Source of the DNA: Toxonevra muliebris | Taxonomy: Eukaryota; Arthropoda; Insecta; Diptera; Pallopteridae | Assembly (NCBI GenBank): GCA_963691655.1 | Contig: OY829326.1 | Span: 36,731,989-36,795,988 of the forward strand | Length of the DNA: 64,000 nucleotides | Reading direction: 5' to 3' | In this document: piece after piece, positions 45,946-58,105 of the stretch | How positions within the stretch are numbered: the first letter of the stretch is position 1 | How the letters are laid out: the number at the start of each line of letters is the position of its first letter | Made by a program: the position numbers and the translations under genes | Notes under the pieces: generated by a model | The model's database searches: none | Seen by the model: the letters and a program-made list of their open reading frames with translations, nothing else | Told to the model about the DNA's origin: nothing

Positions 45946-48900
45946 GTCTTGTTGTTTGTAAATATCTCTTATATAAAATTTGAGGCCGTTCGAATAAATT
46001 ATTTAAAACTTATTTAAGATGAATTTTTGGGATTCATGCAGTGCCATAAAATAGCGAAAAACCCAACATTATCTACTAACAGTTATCTGATGCCTATTTT
46101 TCCTCCTTCTTCTAATATATCTTCCTTTGAGTGCTTTGCATTAAACAACTATTAGTAAATCAGGTTGCGCATGCAGTTGTTCCGGTACCCGTCAAGGATC
46201 TTCATAACTTGTTATAGTTTATCTGTCTAAAATGTCGTTATTTTATTAGGAAATATCTTCTTTTTTTTATATTCAGAAGTATAAATAGGATACTGCAAAA
46301 TTTATTTTTATAATCAACAGCCATCCGAAACCAATGGACCATGAAACATGAAAACTTGAGAAGATCACTTCTTCTAAGAAAATTCTACATCTTTTTTATA
46401 TAAACAGTAGGCACAAAAGGGTAAAATTTTCTATAATTAAAAGTTCAGATATGTTAAGTGTTTCTTAAGCTCCTACCCTCCCGAAAATATTGAATTCAAA
46501 ACTCGAATCCAAAACTTTCCAAGTCTAAACCAATTCAAAAGATATAAGTGATTCCTTCAATACACAAAGGAATTTGTTATTTTATCACGCTCATTTCCCA
46601 AATTTGCATACTTGACATATTCATTGTTTTTTCATTCATACCCACGTCAGTATTAAATAAATTCATTTAAAAACACTTTCATGCTTATAATTTTCTACTC
46701 CACTGCATATGTGCATGAAGACGAAGTTCTTCTTCCTCCATCCACACGACAAGAAGAAGAAGAAGCTGGGAAAGATTATGCGCATCTTCAAAGCGTATAG
46801 AAATCACCATTGTCGCGTCATTCACTTAACGATGAGTTAATTACATACAGTGGTAACTCTAATGAAGCACAACAAAACAAAAATAACAACAACTTGTCGT
46901 TGTTGCACTGCAATTATTAAAATATATATGAAAATGTTTAAGAATTTACCAAGAACAAGAAGAAGAAATATCACTTTTACTACTAAATGTTCTAGAATTC
47001 TTAGTTTTTGTTGTTGTTTTTTGTGTGTTAAAGCATCAGCAAAACGAATCTGAGAATATCAGCAATGATGTTGAGTTTTATGCTTTAATGTTGTAAGTTG
47101 CACAAAAATATACGGACAGCCAAATAGCCAGAGATAACCAGACAGACAAACAGACAGCCAGCAAACAGAGACCAAGACCAATACCAATCAAGAACTCTGG
47201 AAACATGATGGACTTGAAGATCTTTCCATTTACAAAATAGTATATGTACATATAATCTCATGGAAAAAAAAATATAAAAGTAAATGTAATACTAACAATA
47301 AATATAGATTTACATCGCAGACAAAGCCGCACAGCGTCACAGACCAACACCAGACCAGCACAATGCGCCATTCTCAGCGTTCTTACGCCGTACGAGGAGT
47401 AGATACTCATAAACGTATATAGTTAACCATTCTGGTAAAAATTAAAATATATTCCATTTTATGTTGAAAACTAGATGGACAACCGACAAACAACAACTAA
47501 GAGCCATCGACATCATCAACATCACCATCGTCAGCGTCAGCGTCATCTTCATCGTCATCATCATAATCATTGTCTTCATCTTCACGTTCATTTTCATCAG
47601 TTTCGGTTTATGAAGTAAACCAGAAAGCTCAGTAATTCAATAACGTTGTCTGTCTGAGCTCTGAAAAACTTTTGCTTAAAACTTCTACTTCAGTTTATAA
47701 GCTATAAGCCGGTCAGTTCATAGTCTCATGTGCGCATGTGAGAAACTCTTTTTCGTTTTCTTCCTTCGTTCGCTGGCTCCACCAGCCTCTTTTCGATTTC
47801 ATTGCAAAAATCTAAACATAAATGTATTTATATTATTATTTTTGTTTTTTGTTGTTTTTCTCTTGTTTATTTTTTATATTTTTGCTGTCATGGCTAATTA
47901 GTTACTCCACGAAATGTTGGACACCATATTTTCTGTCCAACCATTCCTTGAGTAATATGTGAAGTGCAGAGTGTTCGAGTGGCGCGTTGTGTTCTGTAGT
48001 GTTTTGGTACTGACTTTGCTTGTTGTCGTTGTGTTGATGTCGGTTTCCCTTTTTACTTTGTTAATCGCATTTTATTTAATTTTATTTTTACTTCTTTGTT
48101 AAATTTTATTCTTTTCTTAACTATTTCTTATTTTTGTTTGGTTTTTGTTGTTTATTTTATTTTAATAATTACCATGTTACTTTTGCTTGTTGCTCTTTTG
48201 GCATTTCTGTGTTGACAGGTAATTTTTTCACTTTTGTAAAAGTTATAGTTAAACAAGTTTAAGCCTTTGTAGTACCACAAGTTCTCCTTCTTGCTGATCT
48301 GATCGCTGCAAGCAGATTATTTACAACAACTAGGAAGCAAAATATTCCTACAGATTTACAATCTATATCTTTTATAATATTTATCAACATTTATTAAGAA
48401 ATATCGCAATATCTGTCAACTATAATAAGTGCTTCTCATGAGATCTGCGATCCCCCGTTGAGAATAGTAATTATTATGATAAATATTTCTAAGTTTATAA
48501 CTAAACTTTCTTTAAATATTGAAAATATTATGGTGTAAATTTTTGAATTCTAACTTGATGCTGGGTTTGAAAATGGGAACAGTTGTGCATAGAACAGATC
48601 GGAAGTGGCAGCACTACGATGATGGAGAAGAACGGATAGATTTCAGCACTGCGTCACGCCAGTAATCTGACTGTTACAGATTTTCCAACTCATCGAGTTC
48701 ATGTGAGCGAAAAAATTCAGCTTTAGGATATCACGAAACCCTGACGTGATTCATAACCAAGTTCAGAATCCAAGCGGAGATTCTTGCCGTTAGGCTGCGT
48801 ATTTAGTTGAAACGCGAACGTCGGTGTAGGAGACAAGATATACATTGTAACATATAAGTAAGATAAGCACTAAACTCCTTTTAGATATCCTCAATACTAG

Positions 48901-48969
48901 TCTGAATATGCCTAGATCTGTTGACAAATAAGGTCCCCATTCTCAGGGTGCTCGGAAACACCGAAATAC
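45946..48969. other. Non-coding stretch with triplet repeats, no clear gene
   Basis: It contains GAAGAAG/TTCTTC words around 46722-46767, a CAGACAGACAAACAGACAG patch at 47140-47160 and a degenerate CATCATCGTC-type triplet tract at 47508-47600. The stretch 47690-48010 is less AT-rich. No homologous protein is recognised in any frame. Confidence 0.5.
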
Positions 48970-48984
48970 ATTGGAATGAGATAG

Positions 48985-49792
48985 ATAGATAGATAGATAG
49001 ATTAGAAAGGGTGCGATGTACTACGACCTTAAGAGATCTATTGTACCCCCGATAGTAACCTGTTCACAGGTTGTCAGACAAGCCAATCTTACTGAGGAAT
49101 CTCAGCAATTGATGTGGCTTTAAGGCTATGATATCCCCACTACTTGGGTGGTAATGCCCCACATACCTCTTCCTTCTGTGAGTGAGCGCCTCGCATTGCA
49201 TTAGGATGTGTTCGGATGTTTCCTTGTCTTCTTTGCAGAATCTACAAGTGCTGTCCTGACTTAAGCCTAGGTTTTTCATATGCTCCCCCAGTTTGCAATG
49301 CCCTGAAAGGAAGCCCATTATTAGCCTTAGTTGGCTTTTATTTAACTTAAGACAGAGAGCCGCTCTGCTGGAATCAAACTTCCCAATTAGCAGCTTTGAC
49401 TGTCTAAGCTTTGGAAGGAGTGCCCAGTAGGATGATCTGGTATTTTGTTCTTCCACTTTTAGTGTGCCTTTTAAGGTTTGAATTCCTATACCTAACAAGG
49501 GTTCTGGACCAATGAAGGTCTTGGCCGCTGCGTTCCTTGCCAAGTGATCGGCTACTTCGTTACCATAAATACCTTTATGTCCGGGTAGCCAGAATAGAGT
49601 TACCTTATTAATCTTGTCTAATGTATTTAGTAGCTCTTGGCATTTCCATACTAATTTTGAGGTGGTCTCAATTGAGTCTAGCGCTCTGATAGCAGCTTGA
49701 CTATCAGAGTATATTACTATTTTTTAGCTTTTTGTACCCACGTTCGAGGTTGAACTATGCACAGAGCCAAATGGCAAGAATCTCTGCTTGAA
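48985..49792 (-). mobile_element. 5'-truncated RNase H-type LINE with 15-bp target duplication
   Basis: The direct repeat ATTGGAATGAGATAG at 48970-48984 and 49793-49807 brackets an 808-bp insertion in minus orientation. The 3' end carries an (ATAG)n tail (48981-49001 on the plus strand). The body encodes the end of a LINE polyprotein with an RNase H domain. The 5' end is cut inside RNase H, as expected for target-primed reverse transcription. Clade is R1/I/LOA-like (RNase H present), not further resolved. Confidence 0.9.
49064..49790 (-). pseudogene. LINE polyprotein C-terminus: RNase H plus zinc-finger tail
   Basis: From the truncated 5' edge the frame reads FQAEILAIWLCA, a stop and a +1 shift, then IYSDSQAAIRALDS and FWLPGHKGIYGNEVADHLAR, the classic RNase HI motifs. 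It continues through TLKGTL, RSSYWALLPKLRQSKLLIGK and LCLKLNKSQLRLIMGFLSGHC to the Cys/His knuckle CRFCKEDKETSEHILMQC and ends GLSDNL at 49064. Apart from the shift the frame is intact for over 200 codons, which agrees with a recent insertion. Confidence 0.85.
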
Positions 49793-49825
49793 ATTGGAAT
49801 GAGATAGTTGATTGATTTGTACGGA

Positions 49826-49985
49826 CGGAAGGGGTCAAGAATCGCATTGATCCCATATTCTTTCTAAGTTTAGGAACTTATACACTGAAGGATAAACTGG
49901 CTGTAGAGTAAAAGGACGGTAGATCATCCTACTATACCCAAATCTCTAAGCTTAGGCAGTCAAAGCTACTAATTGGCAAACATGG
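49826..49985 (+). pseudogene. LINE fragment (same family as 48985-49792), left half
   Basis: Plus strand reads SLGTYTLKDKLAVE, a stop, then KDGRSSYYTQISKLRQSKLL and IGK, matching GIGIQTLKGTL and RSSYWALLPKLRQSKLLIGK of the neighbouring minus-strand element. The homology stops near 49985 and resumes at about 50985, so the copy is split by roughly 1 kb of other DNA. Confidence 0.75.
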
Positions 49986-50984
49986 GAATAATGAATTAGT
50001 TTGGCCATTCATTAGTCATTGCATCCGTATTAAATCATTTATAGTTATAGGCCGATAAACACTAACATTAGAAAAACCAATTCTAATACTGAGCCGATAA
50101 GCGTTGGCATTGGAAAAATCAATTCTAATGATTTAAAACTAGCATTAGCATTAGAACAATTCAAATTTACAAGTTTTCGGGAGAGGCTAAAAACTGTTTC
50201 AAACAGAGTTCTTGAAGCAAGCGAAGGTGAGATGGCTGGCTGAACACACGTGCAGAACCACCAAGCAGGTATGGCCAGAGTATAACAGCAAACGCTCTAG
50301 GAAGCTACTATCTCTCGGTAGAACACTAATATATAAAGCTGTGGCAGTAATAACTGGCCACTATCTTATAGGCGTACATGCCTCGAGATTGGGAGCGCCC
50401 TCAAACGACTATTGCAAAAGTAGTAAAGATGAAGAAGGGGAATCCATTTCTCACTACTTGTGCTTCTACCCAGCCCTGGCTAACTGTAGGAAAAATGCCC
50501 TAGGTCAATATTTTCTAGATGACTTATCCAACTTGTGGTCAACCGACCTACTTAATTTTATAACAAAGTCTAATTGGTTCGACTAAGTTTCAGGTTCTAA
50601 AGAGGGCCGATGAAACACCCACGTTGTAACACAACGGACCGTATTTGGCCTAAGTGTGTCCTGACGGACAGCAACTTAACCTAACCTAACCTATGGATTT
50701 CTTAAGAAATACAGTAATTTTTGTTTGTCAATTTGCTCTATTTTCTAAACTAAATGCATTATTTTCCAATAATTATTTTTTATTAAATAATTTGTTATCT
50801 ACAAATTTTGGTAATGGACTTAGAATCGGTTTACCATTAGAATTGGTTTAATCCCAATACTTTGTTTAATCATTAGAATTGGTACTTTTCATTAGAATTT
50901 GTTTTTCTTATTCCAATGTTATTATTTCATCAGTCGAATTAAATTTTTCCAATGATAATGTTAAATCAATGAATTGGTTTAATT
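49986..50984. mobile_element. Insertion of about 1 kb with inverted ACCAATTCTAAT clusters (foldback-like)
   Basis: This segment separates two halves of one LINE fragment. Its left part has repeated CAATTCTAAT(A/G) words on the plus strand (50069-50160). Its right part has the inverse ATTAGAATTGGT words (50840-50880 and beyond). The arrangement is foldback-like, with degenerate inverted clusters at both ends. A second truncated LINE (50205-50693) lies inside. Exact ends and a target duplication were not found. Confidence 0.4.
50205..50693 (+). mobile_element. 5'-truncated LINE tail with (CCTAA)n 3' end
   Basis: The plus strand encodes the C-terminus of a LINE polyprotein at 50212-50580: RWLAEHTCRTTKQVWPEYN, TGHYLIGVHASRLGAPSNDY, a damaged Cys/His knuckle (CKSSKDEE...HYLCFYPAL) and LLNFITKSNWFD-stop. 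A 3' region of about 95 bp ends in AACTTAACCTAACCTAACCT (to 50693). The same protein family and tail are seen inverted at 60315-60784. No target duplication was recognised at the 5' side. Confidence 0.8.
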
Positions 50985-51270
50985 GGAATGGAAAATTTAA
51001 ACCCAAAAGAATCCTATGCCTCAAGCTAAGCAAAAACAATCATGGAATAATTATAGGTTTCCTTTCAAGACACATGGACAGGACAGTGACAGCCGCTGGA
51101 ACATATCCTCCTGCACTGCAGGGCACTCAGTCATATGAGGTAAATATATCTGGGGTACTACTGGCCAGACAGTTCTGACATCATTACCTTAGAGTCAAAA
51201 CCTTTACTAAGATTCCTTAGTGAGATTGGCATATCTGAATGCAATGGGAGTGCAATAATAATAGAATATC
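50985..51270 (+). pseudogene. LINE fragment, right half of the split copy
   Basis: Plus strand resumes with GKFKPKRILCLKLSKNNHG and IIIGFLSRH, equivalent to GKFDSSRAALCLKLNKSQL and IMGFLSGH of the 48985 element. After decay through the knuckle region it ends with DIITLESKPLLRFLSEIGIS (51178-51237), equivalent to DIIALKPHQLLRFLSKIGLS. Stops and frame changes show it is dead. Confidence 0.75.
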
Positions 51271-54200
51271 TATTAATCAGGCTTAGTAAATAAGAAACAT
51301 TAACCTGAATAGCCACAAAAGAATATTAATAAATATAAATAAATTTCTGAAATGTCATATTAAAAATTTTAGTTTTTTAGTTTTTGAAATAAAAAAATGG
51401 GAGGACAATTTATAGAAAAAATCAAAAAAAGTCATAAACGACAAGTCCCTCGCCTCATTTTTCGCAACCTCTGGATCCTTTATAGCTTGGCTTGCATCTT
51501 GAATTATTTATTCACATCATCAGCAGAAGAATATTACAGTTTATTCTGTATAAAAAAAATCAACCAATTTCTTACATCTAAGTAGTATCTGTCTCCAACA
51601 GTGGCGATTTAAGGATTTGAGTTCGAGGATGGACTATAAGAGAAATTTAGAAAAAATATTTTAAGACTTTTTATGAATTTAGGTTAAACTGCCTCTTCCT
51701 TGGGTCCACTAGTGAGTGAATTTATGTCAAACTGCCTCTTCCTTGGGTCCACCAGTGATTGTCGCTGGTATATAAGAAAGAAGACAAGAGAATTTTTCCA
51801 CTTCAGAGTAACGAATACCCTTATTTTACTTATAAATGATAAGCTGAAATTTCGTTAGTGGAGATTTTAACGCTGCCATTTAAAAATAAAAGTCACAGCC
51901 ATAAGTATCAAGGGTTTCGCAAAAGCAATTCTCATGTACTTTCATTTTAACTTCTCTTAGGAATATTGAGGTTCTATTTTTTCTCTCTCTTTTACTTATC
52001 ATATCTTCTTGGGTCGGTGAAAATGACTTCCTTTGACCTCTATGTGTTCCACCCGAACATTGTTCTAGTGAGTGGTACTTTCAGCTTCCTAACTCATTAT
52101 AAGGGCTAACTACCTCTGTTTCTTCTACTTTACATATAATGAGTTTCGTGGTACAGAAATTTTTCATTTATTAAGAGCCAGAGTTCATTGCTGCTGATGG
52201 TATTTAGGCAGAAGATTCTGCATTTCATCTTAGTTAAGGCACTTTTATAGTTTAACGATATTATTATTTGAAACTAAGCATGTTGGTTTTGATAGATATT
52301 TGGCTTTGACGATCTGCTATTCATCCTCAACAGTTTTTGTAAATTCGATTGGAACACAAGATTTCCCCATGCCATTTAAAAGTGGAATGTTTTGCAAAAT
52401 TTCACGGGATTACTGCTATTGTTTGTGGACCTGGCGTTGTTTTTTTTTTAGGTCATAAACTTTCAATAGATGCAAAGCATTATGTTAATTTATGAAATGA
52501 CAGGATGAGGAGTATTTCCGAATAGTACGATAGACACCTAGCAAGATCTACCAAAGTAATGCGTTTTTTTTTGGAATACAGTATCCACATGGAATAAGTG
52601 AGTTTTGCTTGTGGTTCATGAAGTTCTGAAGAACACATCACCCCAGAACTTTGGCCACGAAAATAGGAAAATATCGCTAGAATATAGTTACGAGAGCCAC
52701 ATGTTTGGAGCTGGAGACCTTACTGTCCTCGCTTTACCTTCAATGTGGAATATGATCCAGAAACTGAAGTTGAGGTCGTTAGGCACCTGCCCATAAATAC
52801 AAGTTAAACTCCATTCTTATATTTAAATTGAGAACTAAAAACTATCAAAGCATACCATGCAACAAGTTGTAAACAAAACAGAGTTTATTGAACTATACCA
52901 ACTGTGGCTTATAAGTATCAGCAACTTGTAGGTGGATAACGTTTTGACCAAGGTTCAGATCGATAAATTTAGCGATGATTTATTTGTGAGCACGGATGGA
53001 CTCAAGGTGACGATTTTATCGCAAAAATTAGTATTTTAGACATATGAATCGCGATTCCCAGAACTAAATAGTTTTAATGCCTCACAAAAATTTGGTTCCA
53101 ATATTTGCAGTGATTAGCGGTCCAAAAACCTTGAAATTAATTAGCTCTAAAAATAGGGCATGACACTAAGAACTGCACTAATTCTTCTAGTTGCTCACGA
53201 GAAACTAAAAAATGAAAGCAAACTTTGAAAGGCGACATTTTTCAACGTCAACGAATGAAATAAACGCATGCGCCGCGTGCGTTTTATGACAACGCATTTG
53301 CACTTGCAAATATTTTGAGAAAAAAAAAACTCTCAACGCTCACTGATCAATCGCAAACGATCGATCTTTTTTTTATTCAAACAAACGCATTGCAAGCGAA
53401 ATTGTGTTACAATGAGCGGCATACAAATAAAAATCACGTAAAACGTTTATGGCCAAGATCACATTACAAGCCAAGAAAATAAAAAAAAAAAAATAAAAAA
53501 CCAACAAACAACAACTTTAGGCAAAACTATAAAGCTACAAAAAAAAAAAGGTAATATTATAAAAAAAAAATACGCAATTTTTTATTTTTATTTCATTGAA
53601 TCTCGTCGTTCGTCGCTTGTTGGTGTTCAACGCTTTGCCTGCATTTAGCAATTTCCGATGACGACTGGCAGATTTGAAATTTATTTTAATTTTTATTTTT
53701 TTCGAAATTTATTTACTTCAATCTACTTACATTGCAAATACTTGCAGTACTTTGCAAGCAGCAGATACTCGTGTGGAGCATAGGCTGGGAAATTTCTCCC
53801 AGCGGCTTTATTATTTGTTACTTTTTTTCTGTTTTTTTTTTTTTTTTGTGCTTTGAATTTTGCTGCAATTTTGTGGTTTATAACTTAAAGCAACCAAAAG
53901 AGAGGGTGGAGTTGATGTTGCTGCTTTGATTTTTTTGTTGTTTCTGCTGATGTTTATACATTTTGAGTGCTGCGCATGCGCAAATGCAAATGATTAAAAT
54001 TAGTTTTACGCAGTGCATTTTGTATGAAATCGTAAAATCGTTTATATACATACATACATAAATATATTTACTCCGTGCATTTTGTACAATTTTCCATGAA
54101 TATTCATTAATCATCATCATCATCATCATCGTCGTCGTCATCGTCATCAGTATTTGTAATGGCGCTTCACAGTCTTTTATGTAGCTTTCTGCGGTTATTC

Positions 54201-54778
54201 GCAACATTTTTATTTCAGCGTTTATTGTACCCTACACCCGAAGGGGTATACACAGACAAAAACATAAAGTAGATTATTATAAAGATTACAGCTTAGTTTT
54301 TACTTTCTTCAAAGATATTCAGGAAAATCTGTTTCAAACTTTGTTATTGGAGTATTTAGAAAAAGTAGGTAGATAGTTGAATTTGAGGATGGGAAGGCAA
54401 TAAAATTCATTTCATAGGACCTTTATTCTGCCTAGAAAGTTGTGTTAAAACATTACACTGTGCAAAAATATATGAAAAGTACTTGACCTAACAATAAAAA
54501 TCCAATTTTACCAAAAGTCTTGGTTGGGCGTTCGGTACAGCCCGTTGAAACTGATCGGTTTTTGGTGCTCATGAATTGGCATTTTGTTTTTTTTTTTTGG
54601 ATATAACCGTAAATTTCTCGATGTTTACATCTGAGAATCTATTACAGGAGAAGGTGTAAGGAAAGTGTTTGCCTAACACTGCAAATCATGAAGGGTATTT
54701 TTTGGCCAAATTTGTAACTTTATTCTTAAAATCCAAAAAAAATGGTATTTGGAGTAGAAATGTCAAAGCCTTAAAACC
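51271..54778. other. Non-coding stretch, no clear gene
   Basis: A local duplication AAACTGCCTCTTCCTTGGGTCCAC occurs at 51687-51710 and 51729-51752. A GTCGTCATC-type triplet run lies at 54110-54148 and (TACA)n at 54047-54061. The 53230-53660 stretch has CGCATGCGCCGCGTGCG and CGTCGTTCGTCGC patches, less AT-rich than average, as seen near fly promoters, but no start site can be assigned. Confidence 0.5.
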
Positions 54779-56292
54779 GAGGCCGTATTTAGGGGAAGTT
54801 TTGGGGGTTCTGACCTCCCCCCCCCCCCCGAAATGTGGAAACTTTCTTCTAATTTTTTATATTAATTTCCAGTGGATGGGAAAAAGGTAGAAAATAAAAT
54901 CTATTGGAAGATTTTTGAATATTATTTACTTCCATCGGTTTTTTTTTCTAAAAAGTCAAGTAAATTTGAAATCTTAGTTACACTATGCGACCAAATCTGA
55001 TTTATTTTCTTTGACATGAAGCTTGATTTCGGATTCAAAAAGAGAAGGTGATGCTGAGCAATCCTGCCTTCATAGTTTTTCTATATCAGTAACTGTTTTT
55101 GATTTAAAGCTTCGTCGTGAAACATTTTGAAAAATTTTAAAATTAATAAAAAATAGAAAAAGCTGTCGGATCCTTGTAAAATTAGACTTATGTGAAAAGT
55201 AATACAAAGCAATATTTTATTATGCTAAACTTGACCGCCATATTTGATTCGGAATTTTGAATTTTTAAAATCTGACTGCAGATTTGTAACCAGCGCCCCT
55301 TAAAACACTGCGGACCACTGCACTTTTCATTATGTCTGGCTGTGAGTGTGAGTAAGATAAAATCCGTTCTTTGTAAATTTTTTCCTGCACCCGTAGACAT
55401 AAACACATCCCCTGTTTTAAGGGCGCATGAAAACAATATGACTTAGGGTTTATTTGAAAGGGCATAATTTAGCCTTTAATTCCTAATTTTCGAAGTTTCT
55501 AGCACGTCAGGGTTCAGCGCTACAATTTCTCAAAAATGGCCAAAAACGGTAGTTTTAGGGATTTCAGTCCCAATTTTTCTAAAACGTGACGTAATGCGAA
55601 GTTTCTGACCTCAGATTTATTTTCAGCATGAAAAATTAATGCTAGGAACCATATTATTCTCCAAACCCATGCAGGGTAGTGTTATTGAATCAGCTTCAAA
55701 GTTTTTAGAGACAATCTTAAAATGTAATTAATTCTTTAACCCATTATTGCTCAGAGCACCCCGACTCGGAAGATCCCTTTTAATGCTATGACTGCACGAA
55801 TTTAGGAAATATAAGCTAACTTCATTTGGGTTCCTCATAATTGATAATGGCCCGAATTCCCACTGATAATCATTTGAAAAAATTAGCCTCGGAATATTTT
55901 TAGCATTATTGGTCATTATTTTAACTTTGGGTAATGGGAAGTCAAGGAGTTATCGAAATTATGTCCTTGACGTTAAAAAATGCATTGGAATTCACATTGA
56001 ATAATATATTTTTGAAAAAATTAAAATTGATTATTCTGTAAAATTTTTGTAATTTTCGGCCATTTTAGGTTAAGATTAAAAAAAAACACGAAAAGAACAA
56101 TTCCTAAAGCTTCAAGGCATTTATCCACTCTTGTCCCTTGACTGATAAGGTCCATCAAATGCAACATCGTATCTAATTTATTTATTTAAACATCAGTTTT
56201 ATAAAAATTATTTAGGAATATTTTCTTCGAATGAAAACCCCCCGCTGCCTCCCCCCCCCCCCCCCCCGAAAAAAATCCTGGCTACGGCCCTG
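54779..56292. mobile_element. Possible DNA transposon with poly-C subterminal tracts
   Basis: At the right, a run of 17 C (56251-56267) is followed by GAAAAAAATCCTGGCTACGGCCCTG. The reverse complement CAGGGCCGTAGCCAGGA plus a G run is a terminal motif I know from many animal DNA transposons. At the left, GAGGCCGTATTTAGGGG precedes GGGGG and 13 C (54817-54829). The two ends agree only weakly, so pairing them as one 1.5-kb element is tentative. No coding region is recognised between them. Confidence 0.4.
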
Positions 56293-56907
56293 CTTAAAAC
56301 CATCCATTTTTGCGATATCGAACATAAACCGAAGAAAATACGATTTTCAACGAACTTCACCAAAAACAATTCTATTTTTATTTCGGATGTCTGATGGCCC
56401 AGTGGGTACGTGTGCACGTTTTGAAAGCTGTCGATACAGCGGTTTAGATTTTTATTCCGGACTTACAAAAATTAAAACTAGGTTATGAAAATATGATTCA
56501 GAAAATATGCTCTACCCAGGACATTTTTGAGAGTAGAATTTTTGTTTGTACTTTATAAAAATAATATAATAAAATATTGAGATAATGAGACTGAAAATTT
56601 TCAATGTGTTCCTAGATTGACTAAATAACTGAAGCTTTTTACGAACAAATAAGTACTGGTTTTATTTTACACCACAAGCCTGAACCATATTTCTTTATGA
56701 ACCAACCCCATTGACGCCGTCCATTTCTTGAGAATTAACTAAACCGAAACGGATAATAATCAAGCGAGTCATCATCAACAGATTAGATACCGACTAATCT
56801 TAATTAATCTTTCGATTTGTTCATTTTTACATTTTCAACATTTTTAGCGGGATTTAAAAAATTTGTGCAAAAAATTGTGTGATTTAGTATCAACAAATTT
56901 GTAATAA
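56293..56907. other. AT-rich non-coding stretch
   Basis: No gene or repeat recognised. Confidence 0.5.
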
Positions 56908-56974
56908 CCCTCTAGTTCCCAAGCCCGCCTCTAGACGGCCTTCACCAAAAGAGATGGAATTTTTGGGTGTTTAA

Positions 56975-57829
56975 CCCTTTGACGCCCGAATTTTAATGAG
57001 GCTTGATGAAAACCATTTGTTTTGAAATTACGGTTAATTAGGTCTATCACAATCATCATACCAAATTTCTTGCTTCTACATTGATTCGTTTATCTTTTAT
57101 TAAAGGTTAAAAACATAGCTATGAAGCTGTATACAACCACTGGATAACTCTTTCTCTCCAATTTTTTGATTTTTATATTTTCTTATCTTTCATAAAAATA
57201 TCTGATAAAGAAAATTTCCACTTAGTAATAATTAAACAAATTTTTTTTTTCAAAATATAATGCAAAAGATTTTACTACAAAATTTTGCACTTAGGTTTTT
57301 TGCTGGACTTCAAAGACAAAACATTAAAAAAAAATTACATAAGCAAGGAATTTCAAATGTTCGGCAATCAGCAAACATGTAGAATACCGATTAGAACTGA
57401 ATGAATATATTATTATTAGTGAAATTTGTTAAACACCTATTTTATGCCACATGAAAGTGAATGTTGCATATACGCAACATTGGGTATGAAAGAGCTAAAT
57501 TAGTTTATGATTTTTACGCCAAAATTAATCAATTCCAACTAGAGGGTTAAGATTGAAACATCAGCATAAAATAAAAGTGGCATTATCAAAAATGATCAAA
57601 TATAATTTAATTCTAATCATTGTCTAGTAAATTTTTTCCGTCAGTGACTTCGAGGAATCGGATTATCCAGTGGTTGTCTACAGCTCCATAGCTATTCTTT
57701 TTTAGCCTTTTATAAAAGACAAACCAATCAATATGAAATTTTGTGTCATGGTTGTGGAGGACTTAAGTAACCATAATTTCAAAACAAAAGGTTTCTATCA
57801 AGCCTCATTAAAATTAGGGTTTCAAAGGG
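56975..57829. mobile_element. piggyBac-type MITE with long TIRs (855 bp)
   Basis: TTAA lies on both sides (56971-56974 and 57830-57833). Ends start CCCTTTGA and match over about 95 bp at roughly 80% by eye, with exact shared blocks AATTTTAATGAGGCTTGAT and TTTGTTTTGAAATTA. The interior is AT-rich and non-coding, with the palindrome AATGTTGCATATACGCAACATT at 57462-57483. A second pair of TTAA-type ends overlaps it (see findings). Confidence 0.8.
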
Positions 57830-58039
57830 TTAACACCACATCCACATTGGATTGTTGGGGTTAGATGTTTTTCCCCCTTACAAGAAAATCGTGTCAATCC
57901 TAATAGTTATAAGAAGTTTATTAATTCCTTCGTACATATTTCAGATAGTTCCTCGAGGTTGCTGAAATATCGCTAAGGTTTTTGCTCTGGTTGGTGCTAA
58001 AGGCAGACATTTACAAAGAAAACGACAAACAGTTTATTT

Positions 58040-58105
58040 TTCCTCCGGGCATTTAGAGCTACTACAGTCGATGTAGAATACCTGGGTTCGAATCCCCACT
58101 AGGGG
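58040..58105 (+). repeat. tRNA-like SINE head remnant
   Basis: A perfect B box GGTTCGAATCC lies within CCTGGGTTCGAATCCCCA, preceded at the right distance by TAGAGCTACTACAGTCGATG, a poor A box. Only the inner T-stem pairs form, so it is not a working tRNA. A G-rich tract follows. Confidence 0.4.

Noticed and set aside
46714..46836. Short plus-strand open frame starting MKTKFFFLHPHDKKKKK
   Set aside because: Driven by GAAGAAG/TTCTTC simple sequence. A second overlapping frame is just as open, and there are no splice or promoter signals.
52605..52796. Plus-strand open frame of 63 codons
   Set aside because: Balanced composition but no recognised motif, no ATG start and no splice context. Insufficient support for a gene.
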